NCBI GenBank assembly: GCA_907165275.2
Contig: OU015650.1
Span: 10,942,001 to 11,006,000 of the forward strand
DNA length: 64,000 nt
Direction of reading: 5' to 3'
From: Zygaena filipendulae
Taxonomy: Eukaryota; Arthropoda; Insecta; Lepidoptera; Zygaenidae
The position numbers were made by a program, and so were the translations under genes. The notes beneath the pieces were generated by a model. It had not been told where the DNA came from and searched no databases. It saw nothing but the letters and a program-made list of their open reading frames with translations. Numbering within the stretch: the first letter of the stretch is position 1; each line of letters starts with the position of its first letter. Positions 44,491 through 56,100 of the stretch are shown piece after piece.

Positions 44491-45246
44491 ATAATAAAAT
44501 ATAATAACTAAATCAAAATCAAAAAAATGGGCGCGATCTACAAGCGAGTAAATAATATAGATAGGGCCGCCGCCTGGGCCATCTGTGGGGCAATCCGTAA
44601 ACTTACTGATAACACGAATTTTATTTTATTTTTAAATTCTCTGTCGGCCCCCTTCTTTGTAGTCACCATTGTCAGTCTCCCACGCCTCTGATATGACTTT
44701 ACACATTTTATTTCCATTTTTTTTTTTTTTTATAAAATCAACATTAAATGAAACAATTACAAAAATGACAAAAGATCTGTAGATAGTTCTAAAATATCCG
44801 TTTAGGGGTGCGAGTATTATATCATCTGTGGTTCTACGTTCAATAAGAGTAACCAATTTAAAAGGAAATCTGAAAACGAAAAAAAATATAGAATACAACA
44901 CTGTATTAACATGAAAAATTAAAAAATTATAGAAGAAAAGAAAATACATTTATTTCAGCACAACACACAAGAAAAAGAAACAAACATCAAGTGCCTAATC
45001 TAAAGAGACATAGATAACTCAGATTAACTAGACATATGTCTAAAGATAATATCTCTTGCGTGCTGCACATTGGGCACATTTTGTAAACGAAATTTTTTTA
45101 TTTTTTTTGGGGGGGGGATAGTACGGAAGTGTGTGAAGGTGATTTATTTTAAACATTGTACGAGTATAAATATAAGAAACGTAATCAATTTTAAAAATTC
45201 AAGATTTATTATAAGTATAATCAAGACGACATAAATACATAATATG

Positions 45247-45655
45247 ACATGGACAATGTAGTCATCAGGCCCAATATTCTAAAATTTCTAAATCGAATCG
45301 AATATAAAATTGTTTATTTCATACACTACTCATACAGTCAAGAGCATGCAAGCTTTTCAGCTTAGACTCACTTTGCACCAGTCTTACACGCGAAGGGTAC
45401 AGTACACGTGATTCTCTTGACGGTCAAATAAAACTTCGATTCGATTCGATACCGAAGTTTTAAAATACAGCGTCTGAGAGATAGTTGGCGAAAATCTTTC
45501 AGTATTTTGTCCCACGCTGAAAAAAGGAACAAATGATGGAAACGATTGGCACTTGGCACGAAACTTGGTCGAGATAATTTTGTTACACCTCATAGGTACC
45601 TACTAATATTATGAAAAATGGGAAATTAATCTGGGTAAGCTAGCAACCTTTGTTG
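45247..45655. other. conserved duplicated noncoding block, right copy
   Basis: It is the partner of 17250-17655. Both copies keep the run from 'gtcatcaggcccaatattct' to 'gggaaattaatctgggtaag' nearly unchanged. Confidence 0.5.
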
Positions 45656-45686
45656 TAGTATAACACGACATATAACGGAACGCATG

Positions 45687-45729
45687 GTACCGACCTCAGA
45701 AGAATAACTAAATCTTCTGAGGTACCGAC
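45687..45729. mobile_element. second 27-bp palindromic insertion with 8-bp target duplication
   Basis: Bases 45695-45721 begin 'ctcagaagaataact' and end 'atcttctgag', the same length and ends as 37808-37834. They are flanked by identical 8-mers 'gtaccgac' (45687-45694 and 45722-45729). Confidence 0.7.
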
Positions 45730-47153
45730 ATGTCGAGTGATTACCTTCTCTCTGGTCGCGACATAGTCGCCATTATGGGATAAGGACTATGTAATTTGGC
45801 AAGATTATACATTAAAATAAGAACTAATAAGAAGGCAAATGAATGTTGATTTTTTTGTTATATTTATACCATAAGCTAAAAAAACACATTTACATGAAAA
45901 TAAATCATTACACACCGATGAAATATTACATTCTCCGTTTTCCTTTCATTACGGCTCTTACAGCCTAAAATACAACATATCACTATGTCCACAACAAAAT
46001 GAACACTTTAAACACGATATGAAAGTCTATTTAGCTTTCAATAATAATTGAAAAAAAACAACGTTTTTTATTAAAATAAACAAAGGGCGCTGCGCTTTGT
46101 TGGGCAAACTGACTATAACCGTAGTGATTAGCTTCTCTCTGACTATAACTTTGCCCAACAAATAAAACCTATACGCTAGATAAGGACAGAAGATAATTGG
46201 AAATCTATTTCACTCTTATGAACTTAGCTATAACACTGTTTCACTTGTTATTCGAAAGAGAAGCAAATCGCCTCGTCTATTCATTCTCCGTCTACGTCTG
46301 GCGGTATTGGAGCAAAATAGACGATAGTTATATATATTCTTTGTTTTACAAATTAGTTTATCGTGGTTATTGTTGAGTTCAAACGTGATAAACTTTTGCA
46401 TAATACTAATCAATTCTGTGAAAACAGTGAAATAAGATGAAATAGGGTGTTCGCTGGAAGGTTACCGTTTTACTATATAACTTCCTATAAACAGCATTCC
46501 ACTAAGATTTGCTTCGAGAAGTTCCGGTAAAGCATTGAAATGCATCTGCATTGAATGCATAAATAACCAAGATAATATAATCACTACGTGTAAATAACTT
46601 CCGAAAATAAAAACATATGAACTGACTTTATAGATTAAGATTCCTTTTCCTTCCCTATGAGGGGGTACCATCAGGTACAATATAATAACAAAAAAAAAAG
46701 GAGAATGGAAAAAACATCAGATCAGGCTGTATAGACCTAGAATCCCTTGCCTTTCCCGAAAGGGGAGAATTAAAAATATAAAAAAAAAAATTGCCGCGAA
46801 TTTGAATTTGACGTTTTAAATTTTAATATTTATTTCCTACCTATCGCCATTCGCCCGGTACCTAAGTAGTTTGTTTCCCTAATTTTTAATTAAGTACCTA
46901 CAATGTACATAACAAACTTCGATAACAAAATCAAATCGTCGCAAGCAACACAAAAACTCGAAACTGGCAAATCCGCAAGTCCGGGGCCAAAGAAGAAAAA
47001 AAAAAAAAAAGTAGTTTGTTTGTGGCCGGTACCTACCTATTATTATTTACAAATTATTTATTTAAATTCGCTTTTCGTAATTATTTGAGTAGGTAGGTAA
47101 TTTAACTTTTATATTATATTTCACTTTGTTCGAAGATATTTCTATAAAATAAT
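45730..47153. repeat. duplicated blocks B' and A', then WDHD1 upstream region
   Basis: Block B' (45750-46210) and A' (46300-46690) match 20690-21190 and 20280-20640 in reversed order. Two SINE-tail-like units, 'ccttccctatgaggggg' and 'cctttcccgaaagggg' plus poly-A, follow at 46640-46790. Bases 46800-47153 precede the WDHD1 ATG. They hold a 15-base A run near 46996 and an upstream open frame with no recognised product. No promoter motif is evident. Confidence 0.5.
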
Positions 47154-50100
47154 ATGAAAATCAAAAACAAACCTCTTAGATATGCTCATGCCGAAGGTCA
47201 CACTGATGTCTGCTTCTCTGAAGATGGACAGTAAGTAAAAACAAATATTTCTGTATATTCAAACCAAAAAACATAGGTACCTACCTAAAGAATTACAATT
47301 GGGTTGCCTATAGAACGATGTTCTACAGGGAATATAACTCTTAATAACCACCATGTAAACCAGGAGACATATGTAACGAAATACAATACAATATACTTTA
47401 TTACACCAAAGATTTTTTACAGTAGATATATGAGTAGTTTAAATACGTGGCAAAAAGGCGGCCTTATTGCTAGAAGCAATTTCTTAAAGACAACCTTGAC
47501 GTGATAGAACTTATCAGTTGATTTCGAGGTGCGTGCAGGCTAATATTTAATTATTTTTTTTTGCATTAAATAATAAATGCAATACACCTATAAAATATAA
47601 TATATAATAAATATAGTGAATAAAAATAAATAGTAACAATACTACATATAATAGTAACATAACTTATGTACAATATAACTAACATAATTATGTATAATCA
47701 TTTAATAAAAAATTTGAGATTGAACTTTTCTTACAGGCACATAATAACCTGCGGAAATGATGGTGACGTGAGAAGTTGGCTAGACATTGAAGATGACGAC
47801 CCCAACTCACATTGTGTTGGTGAAAGTGCATTAGCAGTGTGCTTTAAAGACAAGAGGCTTTATGTGGCTACTGACAATCATGCTGTTCAAGCTTACACCT
47901 ACCCTGCCTTTGATAAAGATGGTATTGTCACTAGATTCACTGCACCTGTCACACAGATACATTCCTCAAGCAAAATTGAAGTAAGAGATAATATTTTATT
48001 CATTTTTAGTATCAAACCAGCCAGTTTCCTTATGGTTCCACCCACTTGAATTTCGGGACTCCCTCGGGAACTCTAAGAAGTGTCCTATCACACACAGGAG
48101 TAGGGTTGCCACCTTTTATTGGAAAAAAAAAGTATTTTTCCAAAAAAAAGATTGGATTAGGGATAAAAATCTAGTTTTTCATACTATATTTTTCTTTAAT
48201 CTATTATAATAATACAATTGAGTGAAATATAGTACAATATTATACTATAATAATTATTATAGTATGGGTGGCAACCCTACACAGGAGTACTGTAGTTTCC
48301 CTCTGGTGAAAGAATTTTTAGGATCGGTTTATTAGTTCCAGAGACACAAATAATAATAATAATTAAATCTTTATTGAGCACCAATTAAAATAAACATCTT
48401 TTTATTAGTATAATAGTGTTTCATTATGTAGGTGTAACTGTTTGCCTGTGACTCCACTCGCGTGGTTTTTAAAAGTGTGTCAGTGTCGCACCCATCTCGT
48501 GTCACGTTGTTTGTCCGCGATGGACTCCGAAACTGAACGGATTTGATAAAATTTTGCAACCATTCCTAAAATGGTCCAACTTAAAAGATAGGATAGTTTT
48601 TATCCCGGAATTCCCTCGGGAACTGAAGAACATAGAGTACTTTTTTCCCGCAACCTCCGCAGGAACTCCGAAATTACCGCGGATGAAATCGTGGGGGTCA
48701 GCTAGTATATTATATAAATAAGTAGAAGCCCATAAAAAGTATATGATTTTTATGACCTTTGTTTACAAATTGTCATTACTCTTTTCTGTGAACAGGGGCC
48801 CGAATATTCCAGGAAAAAGTACTTTAAAAACTTTCAGGATATTCCAGATCAATTTCAGAAATTCCAGAATATTTCTGAACATCTGTCCCATAAGAAGTCC
48901 TTTGGTGGTGGTATCCCTTCCATCATCCCTATCTCCAAAACCAACCATTGTTGTAAAACTCCAAAACATTTTAGAATACATTTTTGAATGTTCTAGCTTT
49001 TTCACCCGTATCTCTAAAACTTATGCCCATGCATAAAGGCATCATAGGGCTACCACACCATACAACTCTTTTGATCGTACTGGGACTCGTTTCTGAATGT
49101 AGTGGCCTGCAAATTCTACCCTTTCTTACAGTATATTATATTGACTACCAGCTACCATTATTTAAAAAAATACATTTTATCTAATTTCAGGCCTTAGGGT
49201 GCACATCAGAAAACATGGAAGCTAAAATTTGCAGTCCTGAGGGTGGCGCACCCTTATTTGTTATGACTGAACATAAGGGTCCAGTTTTGAGTGTAGCTAT
49301 ATGCCCTAAAATGAAGTTTGTCAGCACAGCATGTGGCGATGGTGGGCTGCGGGTTTGGGATATTGATACACAGAAAATTGTAAAAGAGATATACTGTGTA
49401 CCCAAAATTAATACATTTTTTTCTGCAAAAGTTTTGTGTAAGCTGCTCCACAATGTTTATGTCAAGTTAACATGATCCAAATAAATGACTAAATGTAAAT
49501 TTTTTGTCATAACCAGGTCGGATGGATTTTGAGCCATTAGAAGCAAAATATTTGGCATATCCAAGTAACAAGGAAATAGTCTTATTGGAATGTGATAGTT
49601 GGAGTCAAAGAATGACTCTCACTCATAGTTTGGTTTGTATTGATATATTTACCTATTATAATTATTATATTTGCCTAAATGAAGGTTTTGATTTTTCAAG
49701 AGAAAGAATAATATTACCAATTATTATGTGATTTAACCATAATTTTTTATGGTCATAATATTTTTTTTTTTTAAGATAAAGTGTGCGATATCCCAATGTA
49801 AATTTTCACCATGTGGTCGTTACTTGGCTGGAAGCACTGTGGCTGGTCAGATAGCAGTGTGGGAAGTACAGTCAGGAGTGTGTATGGACATTGTTGATCA
49901 CCCCACTTCACACAATGTCACTTCAATGGCTTGGAACCCAAAAGGTGACAAATATATGTATTTATCTCTTGTAAATAGCTTTTTCTATGTTTGTGATGAA
50001 TAAACTCAAAAACCACATAACTGATCTCTAAGTGACATAGGATACGTTTTATCCTGGAATTCCCACTGGAACTCCGAAATTAACGTGAGTCACAGTGGGG

Positions 50101-53100
50101 GGTCAAGTCAACTAGTATATTGTATGTTACTAATTTTTTGTAGGGTGCTTTTTATAGGGTATTTTATGGAGTTAAAGTGAAACAATATGCATTTATATAT
50201 GCCACATTAATTCTATGTTAAGTAATTATTGTAATTGGTTTTACCATTACAATTAACTATAAAATAAATAAATAAATTTTATCTTATCGACCGTAGGTGC
50301 AACCGTAGGCTTATATGCAAATACATAATATATTTTACGTGGTTTTTTATTTATACATCTGTGCCAATGATCACAGCATGGCATAATATAAGAGCCAGCG
50401 GACACTATGCGACTCGCGACAGCGACAGCTCGAAGACCAGACGCGACGACAGGCTGCGGCCTACAATTTCCATATATTTTGTTCAAAGCTCCGCGCACTT
50501 GGCGCCAGAGTCGCAGAGTCGCAACGGCCAGCTAGGGGAGTCGAAGCGCGCTCGTTCGTTCGCGGTGAAGTCGCGATGACAAGACGCAGAGCGGTCGCTT
50601 GCGTCGACGACAAGTCGTTGCGACAAGACGCACTACCTATGTCGGATAGTGTGCGCAGGCACTTATTATAATAGATATTTAAAAGTATTAAATTAGGATT
50701 TGTGGGATCGGATTCTATGAGTGTTCATAATATGTGTAGTAAGTTATTACTTAAACCACAGGTAATGGAGTCCTGGCATACTGTGACAACGCTGGGCAGC
50801 TGGGCACATTAATGAACTGCTATGGCGAGGACAGTACAAAGGCAGACTCAATTGATGTGGATGAAGGGATTGAAGCTGCAGATGGTAGGACTACATTTCT
50901 ATATAAACATAGATTAGATTAGATTTATTTATTTCGCTTTAACATCATTAACAGTATATACATGATATACACAGTGTTATTCGTCAAAGGGATCGTCATT
51001 AAAATTGAATATAAATAGAAACAACATATATTGTATAAAATGTTAAAAATAGTATTGGTCTGGTATACCGACACTTAAATGTCTATTTACAGATAACGAC
51101 ATAATAGAAAATCTAATAGAGCACTATGAAAGCGATGACGATATCGCAATTTCGTTAGAGAAATTAAAAAATGAGACCCTAGGATTGAACTTAGACCATG
51201 ACGAGTCTAGACCAGCGTCTCGGCAGCTCACACCAGCGCCCAGTACCGTACCGCCGCAGCCGCCGTTCCAGCCCTCATCCACTCCTGCACATTTGGAGTA
51301 TAGGTAAGTTCGTAACTGGACCTCAGTAAGCAATGGCGATAGCAAATATTGTAATTTTGGTCTCAATTATGTAAATATGGGACTTAATTGATTGTTTGCA
51401 CAACAAAAGCAGGATAATAATTTCTAATTTCTCATGCTGTTGTTGCAATCAAAGCCTTATGATAATTTTCAGTATGTTTGATATTATCGAGAATTACTTA
51501 TCTGTGCAAATGAAGGAACATATTTCTGTGGTCCATATTTGTATAGTGAACTAGGTGTTCCTCGCGGTTTCACCCGCGGTAATTTCGTAGTTCCCGAGGG
51601 AATTACGAGTTACAATATAGCCAGTAACATATTACTCAGGGATATCTAATGTAGTATTCTAAAGGTTAAAATAATTTTTCAAATCAGTCCCAGTAGTTTT
51701 CAAGCTAAATCGTAACAAACAAACAATAAATCAAATATTTTCCCTAAATAATATTAGTTTAGATGTAAGACGAGGCTTTTTCTGTTTTAGATATTTGTGT
51801 TGGAACGATATAGGCATAGTACGGTGTCACACAGCGCAAAACGGAGAATCTAGTATTGATGTGGAATTCCATGACACTAACGTACATCACGGCATCCACT
51901 TGAACAACTACTTGAACCACACGATGGCGAGCTTGTCTTCGACGGTGCTGGCGTTAGCTTGTGAAACACCCAGGTAAAGGAACGTTATTATCATATAAAA
52001 GCCTAATTTTGTGGGCCTAGCCGGTTTCAAATGGTATTAACTAGAAAAAAATTATTTTAACAAAGTCAAACGGTCGCACGGTAAGTATATCACGCCAACC
52101 TATAAACAAGCTGTTGGGGAGGAAGCGCTATTAAGTAATAATAATTGTATATCTACCTATCACCTATGTTATCTAATTAACAACTTGGCTACTTATCTAA
52201 TTAAATCTTAACAACCTAGAATTAAAAGTATATTAGTGGGCAGTTCTACCCAATACATATATTGAAAAGTATATTACAAGGCTGGCAGTCTCCACAACGT
52301 TTTGACAACGTTATCGTATCGATCGTTAACTAGGGACCCAAAAAACATAACGATCAACGTCATTACAGTAACCAACAATACATTAAATGCAAGCCTCAGC
52401 TTGAAACTTGCAATCCACGTAATGTTGGTTACTGTAATGAAGTTGAACGTTATGATTTTTGGGTTCCTAATTAACGATCGATACGATAACGTTGTCAAAA
52501 CGTTGTCGAGACTGCCGGCCCTGGGCAATGGGCATGTTGACTAATTTTTTTTTTAGTCCGTCTTGTAGATTATGAAAAAATATTGGACACGTATTTTTTA
52601 TTTTTTTACGTAATCAAAAAATAACGGCGATACATTGAGTTGAAATTTCGCGTGACGTCACTATCAGGACAGTTTGTCTGGCGGTTTTAGCGGTTCGTGA
52701 CGTCACGACCCCCTCACCCTAAACTTAAATGCGCTTTATCTCTGTATATTTTAATTTATTTGAAAAGCAAAAAATACGTGTCTATTGTTTTTTTTATTTT
52801 CTAACTGACGGACTAATTCGAATTTTGATTTTCAAAAGTATAGTCGACATCCCCATTCCCCCCAATAATGTACCTACCTAAGTAGTAGTAAGTAAGTGTG
52901 TATTTGTTTGCAGCAAACTCGTGTGCATATCGTTGGTGGGCAGCAGCAAGGAGTGGAGCGTGTCGATGCCGGGCACGGAGGAGATCGTGTGCGTGGCGGC
53001 GGGCAGCGGCGTCGTCGCGTGCGCGACCGGCGCCCGCCTGCTGCGCCTGTTCACGCCCACGGGCACGCAGAGACAGGTCTCTGTTGTCCGGCAGTCCTAC

Positions 53101-56100
53101 TTGAAAGCCAGTTCCCATTCCCGTTCCAGGTCGGCAACGCACCTGCATGCCCAGAGGTGTTGCACATGTCCATGGGCGGCGGTAATCACTTACCATCAGA
53201 TGTACCACCTTTTCGTTTGCCCCCTATGACATAAAAAAAAACATGGTGAAATTTTAAACGAGGGACATATTCAAGTCCTCGATAACGCTTACAAAGTATT
53301 TTTAATCGCGCGGAGTGTATACAGTATGAAATTTCAAACTAGGGACATATTCAAGCCCTCGATAATTCATGCTTACAAGTACTTAATTCTTACGCTTTGA
53401 CGCCTTTAACGACTCCACCGATCATCATGAATACACATCGTCAGGGGTAGATACAGAGGACATAGGGTACTTTTATTCCAGAATTCCTGCGGGGACTCCG
53501 AAATAATTACGAGTGAAACCGCAGGAAACAGCTAGTAAAACTAAAACAGCTAGTAAATAGTACATTAAAAAAAAACACTGATAAATATCACGGAGAAACC
53601 TTTACATTTGATTTGTCGGCGCGTCAGCAGTAGTCCAAAGGACCCGGTATAATATTATGTGAGTGCGCTGGCAATTTAGGCGCTTGATAGAAGCAGCTTC
53701 TTTGATAGAATTGAAATAGTGTTCGTGTATCGTTTGCAGGTGATATCGCTGGCGGGCCCGGCGGTGTGCGTGGCGGCCTGGCGCGCCGCCGTGCTGGCCG
53801 TGTACCACCGCGCGGCGCCCGGCCCCGCCGACCAGCACCTCGCCATGGACGTCATACACCTCACTGGTATGCAATGGGCCAGTTGACTAATTTTTTTTTT
53901 CGTCCGTCGTGTAGATTAAAAACATTAGACACGTAGGTATTTTTTCTTTTTTTACATAATCAAAAAATAACGGTACAGCTTGTACCGGCTTATACCGAAT
54001 AATGACGTCACGACTCACGAGTCCCCTCCCTAAACTTTGATGCGCTTTAATCTATGTTTATTTTCATTAATTTGAAAAATCAAAAAATACGTGTCTATTG
54101 TTTTTTTATTTTCGAACTGACGGACTAATTAGGTTTGTTGACGAGTGAAAGCCGTACCGAAAACACGCGTGTCACGTTGTCTTCGTTATTTCAGTCACTT
54201 TTCAGCATCTATTTTGGACCCTGAGCAGAAAACTGGCTTTGAAGAGAGCCATGTTTTAACTTGGGGAACAATCTAACATTGTCATGTCGTTTCGCCATAA
54301 TTGAAGAAGTAGATGAAGAGATTTTTATTATTAAGAAACATTGTCATCGGCAAATTATAATTATAGACGCCATTATTAAAGAAGAAGAAGAAGAAGACTA
54401 ATTAGAGTTTTGATTTTCATACCCCGGAAAATACTCAATAGGCTATTTGACAAATATTTTTTTTTAGTCCGTCTTGTAGGTTAATATTTTCTTTTTTTCC
54501 GTAATCAAAAAATAACAGTGATACATTGAGTTGAAATTTCGCGTGACGTCACTAACTAGTGCAGTTTGTATGGCGGCTTGTAGCGGTAAGTGACGTCACG
54601 AGCCCCCTCCCTAAACTTTAATGCGCTTTATCTATGTGTATTTTCATTTATTTGAAAAGTAAAATAATACGTGTCTATAATGATTTTTAATATTCTGAAT
54701 TACGGACTAATCAGAATTTTGATTTTCAAATGTTGTCAACATCCCTAATGTGGAGACTACGAAATATCGATATATTTTTACCGTAAACAAGTTGCCCGGG
54801 TGGGTGTGGTGGGTGTAGTGATGACCGGTCCGTCCGCGCACAGGGCGGCGGGTCCGCAGCCGCACGTTCCCCGTGCCGCTGTCGGCGGGCGCGCGGCTGA
54901 GCTGGCTGGGCGCCAGCGACGCGGGCTCGCCGTGCGCGGCCGACGCGGCGGGCGCGCTGCGGCTGCTGGACGCGGCGGGCGGCGCGTGGCTGCCCGCGTG
55001 CGACGCCGCCGCGCACGCCCGCGGCGCCTCCGACACGTGGTTCATCATATCCGTAAGCTATGCCCAGTGCCCACGTTGCACACTTTGATAGCAATGGGCA
55101 TGTTGACTAATTTTTTTTTAGTCTGTCTTGTAGATTATTAAAAAATATTTTGGACACGTATTTTTTCTTTTCTTACGTAATCAAAAAATAACGGCGATAT
55201 ATTGAGTTGAAATTTCGCGTGACGTCACTATTCTGACAGTTTGTATGGCGGTTTTAGCGGTTAGTGACGTCACGATGCGCTTTATCTCTGTATATTTTAA
55301 TTTATTTGAAAAAGCAAAAAATACGTGTCTGTTGTTTTTTTAATTTCTAACTGATTGACTAATTAGAATTTTGATTTTCAAAAGTAGTCCACATGCCCAT
55401 TTTCATGCCGGCAGCGGGCAGATCGAACGTGTTTTTAACCGACTTCGAAAAATAAGAAGTCGTTTCAATTCGGATTATATCTAGACGGATTTTGAAAAAT
55501 TCTTTGTTTTTTTTTGTTAAAATTTTGCTTAATATGTGGCCGATTTATTGTTTAAGCTCAATCGGAAAACTTTAAATAGGTACAGCCATGTCTACGGGGA
55601 CGCATTACGCGGATTTTCTCGTTTGTGGAGAGACGGCAGGCTGAGCCTGCGCCGTCACACACACATATACGAATATAATTTATTATGGCAACTAGCTATA
55701 CCCCGCGGTTTTACCCGCAGTAATTTCGGAGTTCCTGCGGCAACTCCAGGGTAAAATATAGATATAAACCTTCCTCATAAATCACTTTTATCTATTGGTG
55801 AAAACCGCACGGAAATCCGTTGCGTAGTTTTAAAGATCTAAGCATATACATAGGGACAGACAGACAGCGGGGAGCGACTTTGTTTTATACTATGTGGTGA
55901 TGTGTGGTGTCATTTATGAAGACTGGGAGCGTGCACACGTTCCTAACCTAACGTGTGTGTTTACAGGTCAGCGAAACAACGCAAAAGGTGCGTGCCATTC
56001 TATGTAGGGGCACGTCGTACCCGCTAACCGTGCCAAAGCCTATCGTGACAGAACTACCCCTTCAGGTTTGTTTATTATATTGGTAGCTTTTGTATTTTTT

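Noticed and set aside
46903..47088. 61-codon frame upstream of WDHD1 with a poly-Lys run
   Set aside because: The Lys run comes from a 15-base A tract, there is no recognisable domain, and it ends before the WDHD1 ATG. At most it is a uORF.
52302..52544. Similar open frames on both strands at 52274-52544
   Set aside because: Produced by the palindromic foldback element, which reads alike on both strands.
54726..55094. 122-residue minus-strand open frame rich in Ala/Arg
   Set aside because: Antisense of GC-rich WDHD1 exon 11. The plus strand encodes the conserved product with proper splice sites.
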